Source: a bacterium (GTDB taxonomy: Bacteria; Patescibacteriota; Microgenomatia; Levybacterales; UBA12049). From it: a stretch of DNA of 16,078 nt. This document shows positions 5,985-12,683 of the stretch, in pieces (within the stretch, counting starts at the first letter, position 1; each line of letters opens with the position of its first letter). The notes below the pieces were generated by a model. It ran no database searches, was not told the DNA's origin, and worked only from the letters and a program-made list of their open reading frames with translations. The stretch covers positions 1-16,078 of the forward strand of contig JAKAMH010000009.1 of NCBI GenBank assembly GCA_021813005.1, written 5' to 3'. The translations under genes were made by a program, and so were the position numbers.

Positions 5985-7259
5985 ATGGCAGCGCAAACAC
6001 AATCAGATCTTTTGGAGCTTGAGAAAAAGCTCATTAACCGTCGCGAGCAGCTTGATGAGAAAGAGGAAGAACTTGACAAGCTGGCAAAGCAGCTCAAGGA
6101 CAAAACAGAATCTTACTCGGAAAAACTTGAGAAGGTCTCCGGTCTGACACAGGAAGAAGCACGCAAACTACTGCTTGAAGAGACAGAAAAGCAGTCCGCG
6201 CAGATGATAGCCCGCATCATCAAAGAAAAAGAAGAAGAAGCCAAACGTACCGCCGATAAGAAATCTCAGGAAATACTCCTGGACAGCATGCGTCACGGCG
6301 CTCTCAATTATATTGCCGAGTATACTGTCTCCACAGTCCCCGTACAGAATGAAGAGATGAAAGGCCGCATCATCGGCAAAGAGGGTCGTAATATCCGGGC
6401 GTTTGAACAGGCGACCGGGGTGGACGTTGATCTTGACGAGGAAGGTGTCATCAGGCTTTCATCTTTTGACCAGGTACGTCGTGAAATTGCCCGGCGGTCT
6501 CTTGAGAAACTTCTCAAAGATACCCGCATCCAACCGTTTCGTATTGAGGAGATTGTTGAACAGACCAAGCAGGAAGTTGACAAAGTTATGCTTGAGGAGG
6601 GTGAAAAACTTGCCAATGAAGTTGGTGTCTTTAATCTGCAGACAGATCTCTACAAGATGCTTGGCCGCTTCAAATTCCGTACATCATACGGCCAGAACTT
6701 GGTTGTCCATACGCTTGAGGAGACCAAAATCGGCATCCACCTGGCGCATGAGGTGGGAGCGAATGTCGATGTTGTCAGGCTCGGCTGTCTATTCCATGAT
6801 ATCGGTAAGGTGGTAGAGGGCGAGGGAAGTCACGTGACACTTGGTGTTGATCTCCTGAAGCGCTACAATTTTCCGGAGCCGGTCATCAATGCGGTTGCCG
6901 AACATCACGAGGATAAGCCGTTTTCTTCCATGGAATCTGTCATTGTCTATATCTCGGATGCCGTATCCGGTGCCAGGCCGGGTGCACGTTATGAGGATAT
7001 TGAGAATTATGCCAAGCGCTTAACTGAGATGGAGGAGATCGCCAAACGCTATGAGGGCGTGGAAGACGCTTATGCCTTTGAGGCCGGTCGGGAGCTGCGG
7101 GTCATCATAAATCCCGGCAAGCTGGATGACAGCCAGACGGTACTTATCGCGAGAAAAATCCAGGAAGAGGTCAGTCGTTCGCTCGCCGTCCCCGGTGAGG
7201 TCAAGGTAACCGCCATCCGCGAATTCCGCTCCTCCCATCCCGAACACACCACTCTCTAA
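5985..7259 (+). CDS. rny: Ribonuclease Y lacking the membrane anchor
   Basis: RNase Y is the endoribonuclease that starts mRNA decay in many bacteria without RNase E. This 424-residue product has an N-terminal charged coiled coil (1-100), a KH RNA-binding domain (about 115-160, GKEG loop at 131-134), an HD phosphohydrolase domain (HDIGK at 271-275; further metal-ligand candidates H242, H283 and H307/H308) and the family C-terminal domain. Typical RNase Y proteins have about 510-520 residues and an N-terminal membrane helix. Here the frame upstream of the ATG closes at a TAG (5949-5951), only 11 codons away, with no hydrophobic stretch, so the anchor and much of the coiled coil are missing. 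The enzyme should be cytoplasmic or tethered by a partner. No Shine-Dalgarno sequence is present; a weak TTGGCT/17/TATTTA pair (5953-5981) is too close to the ATG to be trusted. Confidence 0.93.
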   Translation: MAAQTQSDLLELEKKLINRREQLDEKEEELDKLAKQLKDKTESYSEKLEKVSGLTQEEARKLLLEETEKQSAQMIARIIKEKEEEAKRTADKKSQEILLDSMRHGALNYIAEYTVSTVPVQNEEMKGRIIGKEGRNIRAFEQATGVDVDLDEEGVIRLSSFDQVRREIARRSLEKLLKDTRIQPFRIEEIVEQTKQEVDKVMLEEGEKLANEVGVFNLQTDLYKMLGRFKFRTSYGQNLVVHTLEETKIGIHLAHEVGANVDVVRLGCLFHDIGKVVEGEGSHVTLGVDLLKRYNFPEPVINAVAEHHEDKPFSSMESVIVYISDAVSGARPGARYEDIENYAKRLTEMEEIAKRYEGVEDAYAFEAGRELRVIINPGKLDDSQTVLIARKIQEEVSRSLAVPGEVKVTAIREFRSSHPEHTTL

Positions 7260-7352
7260 TTTTTCTCTGTCGTAGAATAATACAGCCGCCATTGCCATCA
7301 AAAGCCCAGGAGGTTTATAGACTGAATCCTGTTTTGTAGAAAGCTCATCTGG

Positions 7353-7379
7353 GGAAAAGCCTGTCTTTGTGGGCTTTCC
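7353..7379 (+). terminator. Stem-loop in the rny-HU intergenic region
   Basis: GGAAA...GCC (7353-7361, one bulged A) pairs with GGCTTTCC (7372-7379) over an 8-10 base loop, about 95 bases after the rny stop and just before the HU -35 element. There is no T-run after it, so it is either a 3'-end stabiliser or a poor terminator. Confidence 0.3.
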
Positions 7380-7381
7380 GC

Positions 7382-7410
7382 TTGACAATGCATGGTTTTC
7401 CTTGTAATGT
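7382..7410 (+). promoter_or_regulatory. Promoter of the HU gene
   Basis: A perfect -35 TTGACA (7382-7387) is followed after 17 bases by TAATGT (7405-7410). A better-matching -10, TGTAAT (7403-7408), has a 15-base spacer. The leader to the ATG at 7449 would be about 30 bases, enough for the strong ribosome binding site. Confidence 0.6.
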
Positions 7411-7434
7411 TAATCTAATCTCAAGTTTTAGGAG

Positions 7435-7444
7435 AGGAGGTGAT
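7435..7444 (+). promoter_or_regulatory. Exceptionally strong Shine-Dalgarno sequence of HU
   Basis: AGGAGGTGAT is complementary over ten bases to the usual bacterial 16S rRNA 3' end, 8 bases (counted from AGGAGG) before the ATG at 7449. It contrasts with the leaderless-type starts of most first genes in this window and fits a highly expressed protein. Confidence 0.85.
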
Positions 7445-7448
7445 TTAG

Positions 7449-7721
7449 ATGACCAAAAAAGACCTGATTGAAATCGTTGCCAAAAAATCCAATCTTACCA
7501 ATAAAGCGGCCCGGGAAGCAGTTGAGACGACACTCAATGGCGTCCGTGATTCCCTGAAAAGAGGCGAGAAAGTGGTTCTGACTGGCTTTGGAACATTCTC
7601 ACTTCGAACACGCCGCCAACGTGTCGGACGTAATCCTCAGACTGGGACAAAGATCACTCTTCCGGCTCGCAAGGTCCCGGGATTCACTCCCGGTAAGACG
7701 TTTAAAAAAGCGGTTAAATAG
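7449..7721 (+). CDS. hup: HU-family nucleoid DNA-binding protein
   Basis: A 90-residue protein with the canonical HU length. Helices 1-2 are MTKKDLIEIVAKKSNLTNKAAREAVE and onward. The family signature GFGTFSLRTRRQRVGRNPQTG runs from 46 to 66, with the intercalating proline in the RNPQTG arm tip. The C-terminal strand/helix is PGFTPGKTFKKAVK. HU dimers bend and compact DNA and assist replication, recombination and transcription. The gene has its own promoter, an almost ideal ribosome binding site and its own terminator, so it is a monocistronic, highly expressed unit. Confidence 0.96.
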   Translation: MTKKDLIEIVAKKSNLTNKAAREAVETTLNGVRDSLKRGEKVVLTGFGTFSLRTRRQRVGRNPQTGTKITLPARKVPGFTPGKTFKKAVK

Positions 7722-7743
7722 AGGGTGGACTTTGTTTGGAAGG

Positions 7744-7781
7744 GAGGTTACTGCACGAGAGTGTGGCGTGCCTCTTTTTTT
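7744..7781 (+). terminator. Intrinsic terminator of the HU gene
   Basis: GCACG (7753-7757) pairs with CGTGC (7767-7771); an outer GAG (7744-7746) can pair with CTC (7772-7774). Seven Ts follow (7775-7781). It lies 23 bases after the HU stop codon. Confidence 0.65.
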
Positions 7782-7802
7782 ATTGGTGTGGCGTGCCTCT
7801 TT
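7761..7802. repeat. 17-bp direct repeat spanning the HU terminator
   Basis: GTGTGGCGTGCCTCTTT occurs at 7761-7777 and again at 7786-7802, a 25-base period. The first copy supplies the 3' arm and T-run of the terminator; the second copy has no upstream partner arm and looks like a local duplication. Confidence 0.8.
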
Positions 7803-7816
7803 GATTCTGTTCCGTG

Positions 7817-7825
7817 TGCTATCAT
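7817..7825 (+). promoter_or_regulatory. Extended -10 promoter of the ABC exporter operon
   Basis: TGC followed by TATCAT (7817-7825) is an extended -10 element. The -35 region, in the second repeat copy (TCTTTG, 7798-7803), is poor. The predicted start near 7832 leaves about 15 bases to the ATG at 7847, without a Shine-Dalgarno sequence. Confidence 0.45.
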
Positions 7826-7846
7826 AAGTAGTATTGGACTACCAGC

Positions 7847-8833
7847 ATGAACTCAATTTCAGTAAAACACTTATCCAAAAATTATCTTATCCACAAGAAA
7901 ACAGCCGGACTTTTAGGCACCGCGAAAGCTATGTTCTCCCGCTCCTACGAAACAGTGAAGGCTGTGCAGGACATCTCGTTTGAGATTGAGGAGGGGGAAA
8001 TGCTCGGATTTATCGGCCCCAACGGTGCCGGCAAGACGACGACATTGAAATGTCTCTCCGGACTCTTATACCCGACAGCAGGAAATCTCAGTGTTCTGGA
8101 TTTTAAGCCGTTCGAGCGAAAACATGATTTTCTTCGACAGATCTCACTCATCATGGGGCAAAAAAATCAGCTTTGGTGGGATCTTCCGGCCATGGATACG
8201 TTTCTTCTCAATAAAGAAATATATGGTGTCTCGGACGCGGATTTTGAGGAGACGCTTTCAGATCTTGTAACGCGACTTGACGTCAGGGACTTGGTACACA
8301 CACCGGTCCGCAAACTGTCACTCGGACAGCGGATGAAAATGGAAATTATTGCAGCGCTTATCCACTCTCCCAAGGTGCTGTTTTTGGACGAGCCGACGAT
8401 CGGGCTTGATGTAGTGATGCAAAAAGCTATCCGTGAATTCCTCAAGGAATACAACGAGCGGTACCGGGCAACCATTATTCTTACCAGTCACTATATGAAG
8501 GATGTGGAGGCACTTTGCAAGCGGGTACTGATCATCAACCACGGAAAACTCCTGTATGATGGCCTGCTACAGTCTCTGATCAAAAAGCAGGCGCCCTATA
8601 AATTTATTACCGTCCGGCTCAAAACAGAAGTCCCGAGCGGAAAATTAGCTGTGTTTGGACAAATGAAATCATACACTTTTCCTGAATGGGTGACTGCAGT
8701 GCCCAATGAAAGAGCGGGTGTAGTTGTAGCAGACATTCTGAAGACATTTGCCGTTGAAGATGTGAGCATAGAAGAGCCTGAAATAGAAGACGTCATATCG
8801 GAGATTTTTGCGGAGGGGAAAGGCGGGGAATGA
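7847..8833 (+). CDS. ABC-2 exporter ATPase, COG4586 type
   Basis: The ATP-hydrolysing subunit of an ABC-2 exporter, acting at the cytoplasmic face of the membrane. In the 328-residue protein Walker A GPNGAGKTT is at 57-65, the Q-loop Q105 lies within LIMGQKNQLWWDLP, the signature LSLGQ is at 157-161, Walker B VLFLDEP is at 177-183, and the H-loop histidine is H215 in TSHYMKDVEALC. The extended N-terminus (residues 20-37 between the first strand and the core) and the LSLGQRMKME signature are typical of the COG4586 group, which pairs with DUF990 permeases. A C-terminal accessory region (~235-328) follows the ATPase core. It overlaps the first permease by four bases (ATGA). The substrate of these systems is unknown; some relatives are linked to drug or peptide export. 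Confidence 0.92.
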   Translation: MNSISVKHLSKNYLIHKKTAGLLGTAKAMFSRSYETVKAVQDISFEIEEGEMLGFIGPNGAGKTTTLKCLSGLLYPTAGNLSVLDFKPFERKHDFLRQISLIMGQKNQLWWDLPAMDTFLLNKEIYGVSDADFEETLSDLVTRLDVRDLVHTPVRKLSLGQRMKMEIIAALIHSPKVLFLDEPTIGLDVVMQKAIREFLKEYNERYRATIILTSHYMKDVEALCKRVLIINHGKLLYDGLLQSLIKKQAPYKFITVRLKTEVPSGKLAVFGQMKSYTFPEWVTAVPNERAGVVVADILKTFAVEDVSIEEPEIEDVISEIFAEGKGGE

Positions 8834-9624
8834 AAAAGTATTGGTATATCGCCCGCAACACCTGGGACCAGACATTTGCCTACCGGATAAGTTTTGTCAT
8901 CTGGCGGCTTCGCAGTATACTCCAAGTTTTAACTCTGTACTTTCTCTGGCTGGTGATGTTGCCCCGGAACGCGACGTTTGGCGGGTACAATCAAAGTCTC
9001 ATGCTGACATATATTCTTGGCACATCGCTTATCAACTCAATCGTTTTCTCCTCCAAGACATTTGCCATTGCCGATGAAATAAACGAGGGGACGCTCTCTG
9101 CCTATCTTCTTCGCCCTATGAATTATTTTTCCTACATCTTTGTCCGAGATCTGGGTGACAAAGCGCTCAACGTCATTTTTTCTTTCGTCGAGCTGGCTAT
9201 TTTATTTTTTCTGCTTCGTCCGCCATTTTTTATCCAGACAAATCCGATGTACCTGACCCTCTTTCTCCTCTCAGTTGTGTTGTCTGTGGCTTTATATTTC
9301 CTGTTCAGCGTGCTGTTGGGCTTCATGGGATTTTGGAGTCGTGATACCTGGGGCCCGCGCTTTATTTTTATGCAGCTTTTGACATTTTTTGCCGGTGGCC
9401 TTTTCCCGCTTGATCTGCTGCCCAGGCCTGTCTATATTGTGGCTGAGGCCCTGCCTTTTACCTACCTTCTATACTTTCCGATCAAAATATATCTTGGACA
9501 GTTATCATTTCTGCAGTTGGCGCAAGGATTATTTATCTCCGGCGTATGGGTACTTAGCATGTATGGGGTAGTTACTTTCGTTTGGAGACGGGGGCTTAGG
9601 ACATATGCGGCTGAGGGGAGTTAA
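8830..9624 (+). CDS. ABC-2 exporter permease 1 (DUF990/COG4587-like)
   Basis: A 264-residue integral membrane protein with about six hydrophobic segments (roughly 20-45, 58-75, 110-130, 138-165, 175-200 and 228-252). The DUF990-type landmarks are FGGYNQSLMLTYILGT after the first segment, the cytoplasmic stretch IADEINEGTLSAYLLRPMNY and the later GGLFPLDLLPRPVY. Starting inside the stop of the ATPase gene (ATGA), it has a purine-rich ribosome binding region (GGGGAAAGG, GGCGGGG) in the end of that gene. The next permease begins 3 bases after its stop. It should form one half of the heterodimeric membrane channel. Confidence 0.88.
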   Translation: MKKYWYIARNTWDQTFAYRISFVIWRLRSILQVLTLYFLWLVMLPRNATFGGYNQSLMLTYILGTSLINSIVFSSKTFAIADEINEGTLSAYLLRPMNYFSYIFVRDLGDKALNVIFSFVELAILFFLLRPPFFIQTNPMYLTLFLLSVVLSVALYFLFSVLLGFMGFWSRDTWGPRFIFMQLLTFFAGGLFPLDLLPRPVYIVAEALPFTYLLYFPIKIYLGQLSFLQLAQGLFISGVWVLSMYGVVTFVWRRGLRTYAAEGS

Positions 9625-9627
9625 CTT

Positions 9628-10410
9628 ATGAAACGATTTTTGTCGGTTTGGTGGCTCATGACCAAGAACATTTCATACATTGCTCTGTCTTCCAAGAGTG
9701 GCATTATCTTCTTTGGGCTGGGCAAGGTTTTGCGGTTTGCTTTTTTTATCGTTTTTTTACTGCTTCTCGGATCCAGAACAAGAAGCATTGGCGGGTACAA
9801 TCTTTGGCAGATGATTTTCTTCTTCCTTACCTTCAATCTGGTTGATATTGCTTCGCAATTTTTCCTGCGGGAAGTTTATCGGTTCAGGACCTACGTCGTG
9901 ACCGGACAGTTTGACTATATTCTCAGCAAACCTTTTTCTCCGCTGCTTCGCTCACTCTTTGGTGGAAGCGACATTATCGATCTGTTCACTCTTGTGCCGC
10001 TCATTCTGTTTATCATCTACGCCATGACGAAAGTTGGCATAATCTCTGTTATCGGAGTGCTGCTGTACGTATTCCTTGTGCTAAACGCGCTAGTCATCGC
10101 GTTGGCGTTTCATGTATTTGTATTGGGTGTGGGCGTTATAACAACAGAGGTAGACAATGCTATTTGGATATTTCGCGACCTGACGCAACTGGGACGGATA
10201 CCTGTTGACATCTATCGCCAGCCGATCAGTTTTCTTCTGACATTTATTTTGCCTGTTGGCATCATGCTGACATTTCCGGCCAAAGCCCTCTTCGGTCTCC
10301 TTGCGCCGTCAGCGATTGTCTATGCTACCGGGTTTTCACTCTTTCTTCTTTTTCTCAGCGTCTGCTTTTGGGGATACGCACTCAACAACTACGCCAGTGC
10401 CAGTAGTTGA
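9628..10410 (+). CDS. ABC-2 exporter permease 2 (DUF990/COG3694-like)
   Basis: A 260-residue membrane protein with about six hydrophobic segments, the second half of the exporter. It shares the layout of permease 1: IGGYNLWQMIFFFLTFNLVD corresponds to the GGYN block, and FDYILSKPFSPLLRSLFGG to the cytoplasmic LLRP-type segment. The family's ITTEVDNAIWIFRDLTQLGRIPVDIY lies near the centre, and LTFPAKALFG near the end. A Shine-Dalgarno-like GGGGAG lies about 10 bases before the ATG at 9628, in the end of the preceding gene. It is the last gene of the operon, and its stop lies four bases from the convergent stop of a small minus-strand ORF. Confidence 0.88.
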   Translation: MKRFLSVWWLMTKNISYIALSSKSGIIFFGLGKVLRFAFFIVFLLLLGSRTRSIGGYNLWQMIFFFLTFNLVDIASQFFLREVYRFRTYVVTGQFDYILSKPFSPLLRSLFGGSDIIDLFTLVPLILFIIYAMTKVGIISVIGVLLYVFLVLNALVIALAFHVFVLGVGVITTEVDNAIWIFRDLTQLGRIPVDIYRQPISFLLTFILPVGIMLTFPAKALFGLLAPSAIVYATGFSLFLLFLSVCFWGYALNNYASASS

Positions 10411-10414
10411 AGTG

Positions 10415-10648
10415 TCACTTACGAGCGGCACCTGCGTTGACCGGAGACTCATATTCAAACACAGTAATCGATTCTTGTTGCGAATCCTTTAGCACCTCAG
10501 GGGTTATAGTTTTCGGACCTACAGCTCTTTCGTCTATTACGCTGTTTTCCTGCATCTGTATTTCCCGAGGAGCAAAACTCACTTTATCTGCCGTTCGACG
10601 ATGCCTTCTCCTCGCGGTACTGAGATCGGTGAGAAGTTCCATGCTCAT
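10415..10648 (-). CDS. Small hypothetical protein
   Basis: A 77-residue hydrophilic ORF with no membrane segment. Its first 25 residues are basic (LSTARRRHRRTADK), and the middle is rich in E, Q, S and T. No family is recognised. In its favour: a -10-like TATACT on the minus strand (10660-10655) sits 6 bases before the ATG, as at other genes here; its composition is protein-like, whereas the overlapping plus-strand frame is Cys/Ser-rich and antisense-like; and it ends neatly 4 bases from the ABC operon stop. Against: no -35 element, no Shine-Dalgarno sequence and no known homologue. Confidence 0.42.
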   Translation of the reverse strand: MSMELLTDLSTARRRHRRTADKVSFAPREIQMQENSVIDERAVGPKTITPEVLKDSQQESITVFEYESPVNAGAARK

Positions 10649-10808
10649 TGTAGGAGTATATTATCCGATGGGTGTGATTATGGGATGAAGAGGAAGTAAG
10701 AATAGGGTAAATATCCAGCGACTCAAAAATTATCATTGAGCTTAAAAGGTCGAGGAAAGCGTGATTTTTTCGTAAGAAAAGAGTGGCCACCGTCGAGTAT
10801 TTTAAAAA

Positions 10809-11204
10809 CCTAGGAAGGGAGTAAGCCAGATTCTGTTCTTCAGCTAGTCTGGTATAAACCAAAAGGCTTGCCCTGAACTCGCCGAAGGGCCACAATCTCT
10901 CTCGTGATGATGTTTAAGTCATCTCGCCAGCCTTTCGGCTGATGCCCTCATACTTCGGTGCTCGAATCACACATTCTCAAGCGCACCTGTCGGAGGTTGC
11001 AGCGGGTGGGATTGCCGCGTTTCATACCCACTCGTCTCTGTTGCTCTCAAATCTTGTCAATTCAAGATCTGTTCCTGACTGCGTTTAGTGGGATAACAAT
11101 CAAGACACCAGCCATTGCTGGTCGGAGCTTACGCCCCATCCCCGATGTGATACCTGTCTGGACTTTCCTGTCGCCTGAGGCGACTAGTGACGCACCTTCC
11201 TAGG
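10809..11204 (-). ncRNA. rnpB: RNase P RNA
   Basis: The catalytic RNA of RNase P, which removes 5' leaders from pre-tRNAs. On the minus strand the 5' end CCTAGGAAGG (11204-11195) pairs with the 3' end CCTTCCTAGG (10818-10809) as helix P1. Then come a short P3 hairpin GTCGCC/GGCGAC, the conserved CR-I GGAAAGTCC, the CR-II-like AGCAACAGAGA, and near the 3' end the CR-V-like ACAGAATCTGGCTTAC. The gene is about 396 bases long. A consensus promoter places the start at or next to 11204. The region that should be L15 reads TGCAACCTCC instead of the usual GGUAAACYCC, so the GGU that pairs with tRNA CCA appears lost. P13/P14 also seem absent. Five Ts follow the 3' end (10808-10801 region), the only terminator-like signal. 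Confidence 0.93.
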
Positions 11205-11211
11205 TAGAGGG

Positions 11212-11240
11212 ATTATACTAAATAGCAGTATTATAGTCAA
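11212..11240 (-). promoter_or_regulatory. rnpB promoter
   Basis: On the minus strand, -35 TTGACT (11240-11235), a 17-base spacer and a perfect -10 TATAAT (11217-11212). The predicted start near 11205 coincides with the 5' end of helix P1, so little or no 5' trimming would be needed. Confidence 0.8.
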
Positions 11241-11244
11241 ACTG

Positions 11245-11664
11245 CTAGGATGACGGGAAGAGAATTTGCTTCTCCCAAATCAAAAGAAACTCCGGATGAA
11301 ATTTTTCTTTGGCATCAATCATTTTCTGGATTTTGTGTTTACCAAAAAATTCCACTCTTTCAATTTCATTTTTGTCTATAGAAAATGGGCCGTTATGGGC
11401 CGTCTTATAAAGAAAAAGTTGTTTCTGCACGTCCTTGTCTGTATAGGAAATGTGAGTCAGGTAATATATTTCGTTTTTGATACCAAGCTCTTCCTGAAGC
11501 TCCCGAAGTGCTGCTTCTTTATGATTTTCATGAGGTTTCATACCTCCTGCAGCAGAAAAATCCCAGTGTCCGGGATATGTATCGTCACGGAAGGCGCGAA
11601 TTTGTAAAAGAAGCTCCTGCTCATCATTAAATACAACAACCCCGGCGCTTTGCTTGGATTTCAT
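11245..11664 (-). CDS. Nudix hydrolase
   Basis: A 139-residue protein with a perfect Nudix box (G-x5-E-x7-R-E-U-x-E-E-x-G-U) from G40 to I62; the EELG catalytic part is REL-Q-EELG. Nudix enzymes split nucleoside diphosphates linked to another group, using Mg2+. The sequence before the box (HWDFSAAGG) and the length recall the YfcD/isopentenyl-diphosphate-isomerase-like branch, so the substrate cannot be assigned. It is monocistronic: its own extended -10 promoter lies directly before the ATG, and rnpB with a separate promoter starts 40 bases after its stop. No Shine-Dalgarno sequence is visible. Confidence 0.9.
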   Translation of the reverse strand: MKSKQSAGVVVFNDEQELLLQIRAFRDDTYPGHWDFSAAGGMKPHENHKEAALRELQEELGIKNEIYYLTHISYTDKDVQKQLFLYKTAHNGPFSIDKNEIERVEFFGKHKIQKMIDAKEKFHPEFLLIWEKQILFPSS

Positions 11665-11670
11665 GGAGTA

Positions 11671-11679
11671 AGTATAACA
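11671..11679 (-). promoter_or_regulatory. Extended -10 promoter of the Nudix gene
   Basis: On the minus strand TGT followed by TATACT (11679-11671) ends 6 bases before the ATG at 11664. No good -35 element is seen at the usual distance; extended -10 promoters need it less. The implied transcript is leaderless. Confidence 0.55.
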
Positions 11680-11846
11680 GATATCTGAGAAATCTAGGCC
11701 TTACCAAGGATCTTATTGTATTAACCAAGATTTTGGAATAGAGGTTATTGTCGAACATCCGGTTCTTGAATAAATCGTCAGAGAAATTGATATCAGCACC
11801 CCATCAGGCATCTAAAGCCCAAAGTATTGTCACATATAGTTGAAAT

Positions 11847-12332
11847 TTATCGTACGAATCTCGCTGAGGTAAGCACTCTTTGGTATGCGGCACCATCCTG
11901 ATTTCTGTCTACAGCTTTTATAAGTGTCTCAATATTCGGAATTCCGGGAGGACCAACAGGGTGAAAAAAGGGATCAATCGGTGCGTCTAGTTCTCTAAAA
12001 TGTTCAAGTAAGTCCGTATATCCTGATATGAGACTACCAAGAGCCGATGTATCTTCTCTTGCCAAACGTATAGGTTTAGGAAACAATACATACGTATCTA
12101 ACATAGGTTGTACTAGGCTTTCCCGTCTGTCCACAAGTGTAATTCCTGATGTATGAGGATTTTCATATATCATTTCTAAAAATGATAAAAATCTATCCTG
12201 TGCAGCCATAATAAATTTCTGATCATCACTCATCGCGGCGATCGTACTTCTGGCAAGTGGGGCAAGATCATCGGGGGAGTGTATGGAGAGTATATTGTCG
12301 GGGGTCGGCTGCTTTTCTGTTTCTCGATTCAT
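11847..12332 (-). CDS. Hypothetical protein, second gene of a two-gene operon
   Basis: A 161-residue, probably soluble, mildly acidic protein without signal peptide or membrane helix. Visible features are a helical segment at ~25-60 (MSDDQKFIMAAQDRFLSFLE), a possible second helix near ~92-115 (TSALGSLISGYTDLLEHFRE), and a Pro-rich stretch FFHPVGPPGIPN at about 122-133. I do not recognise a family. Its ATG overlaps the stop of the upstream small membrane-like protein by ATGA, so the two are co-translated and probably act together. The 180 bases after its stop, up to the Nudix gene, hold no feature I can support beyond that gene's promoter. Confidence 0.6.
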   Translation of the reverse strand: MNRETEKQPTPDNILSIHSPDDLAPLARSTIAAMSDDQKFIMAAQDRFLSFLEMIYENPHTSGITLVDRRESLVQPMLDTYVLFPKPIRLAREDTSALGSLISGYTDLLEHFRELDAPIDPFFHPVGPPGIPNIETLIKAVDRNQDGAAYQRVLTSARFVR

Positions 12333-12586
12333 TTTCTACGAGTAAATTTACTCTCAATCTTCTTTACCGCTTTGCCGGCTAATTCAGGTGCAAAATTGAT
12401 CCAATTGGTTGGAAGCATCACTCCCATCGCAGCACCTCCTGCAAAAGCTATATCAGGGTTTTTTGTAATATATCCAATAGCTGCTGTCGTAACGGCTGCA
12501 GCATCCGCAGCAAAAATAACTTTTATTCCCTTTTCTCGAACGTAACGAACAGGATTCGTTACTCGTTCTTGTTCAGATCTTGGCAT
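12329..12586 (-). CDS. Small hypothetical membrane-associated protein
   Basis: An 85-residue protein. A basic N-terminus (MPRSEQERVTNPVRYVREKG) is followed by two alanine/glycine-rich hydrophobic stretches, about 21-40 (IKVIFAADAAAVTTAAIGYI) and 45-62 (DIAFAGGAAMGVMLPTNW), and a basic C-terminus (KKIESKFTRRK). This suggests a hairpin of two weak membrane helices. It is the first gene of an operon with the 161-residue hypothetical gene (4-base overlap). Its promoter has a perfect TATAAT 7 bases before the ATG, so translation is leaderless. No family is recognised. Confidence 0.6.
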   Translation of the reverse strand: MPRSEQERVTNPVRYVREKGIKVIFAADAAAVTTAAIGYITKNPDIAFAGGAAMGVMLPTNWINFAPELAGKAVKKIESKFTRRK

Positions 12587-12593
12587 GTCCCAG

Positions 12594-12602
12594 ATTATAC
12601 CA
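12594..12602 (-). promoter_or_regulatory. Extended -10 promoter of the two-gene hypothetical operon
   Basis: On the minus strand TGG followed by TATAAT (12602-12594) lies 7 bases before the ATG at 12586. At the -35 position is TTTCAG (12622-12617), part of a 13-base palindrome CTGAAA-G-TTTCAG (12617-12629) that could be an operator. Confidence 0.6.
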
Positions 12603-12661
12603 CAACACGTACCGTCCTGAAAGTTTCAGTAATACTATGATCTAACTATACTTGTGGGGTC

Positions 12662-12681
12662 TCCTGCCGAAAGATGCAGGA
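12662..12681 (-). terminator. Hairpin directly after the toxin stop codon
   Basis: TCCTGC and GCAGGA arms (12662-12667 with 12676-12681) form a 6-bp stem over an 8-base loop, 2 bases after the RelE-like gene stop codon on the minus strand. There is no T-run on that side, so it may be a 3'-end stabiliser or a weak terminator separating the toxin gene from the next operon. Confidence 0.35.
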
Positions 12682-12683
12682 CT

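Noticed and set aside
6403..6816. Alternative frame ORF inside rny
   Set aside because: The rny frame is continuous and matches the KH and HD domains throughout; the other frame is a GC-driven shadow.
10407..10688. Plus-strand ORF of 93 codons opposite the small minus-strand ORF
   Set aside because: It is Cys/Ser-rich, overlaps the end of the permease gene and looks like an antisense shadow.
10768..10783. A/T-rich hairpin (TTTTTTCGTAAGAAAA) as a strong terminator for rnpB
   Set aside because: The stem is only A-T/T-A rich with one C-G pair and lies about 25 bases beyond the RNA end; termination there is possible but not supported.
10958..11203. Plus-strand ORF of 81 codons and minus-strand ORF 10584-10895 overlapping rnpB
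   Set aside because: They lie in or across the RNase P RNA gene, are antisense or overlapping to conserved RNA elements, and have no start signals or protein-like composition.
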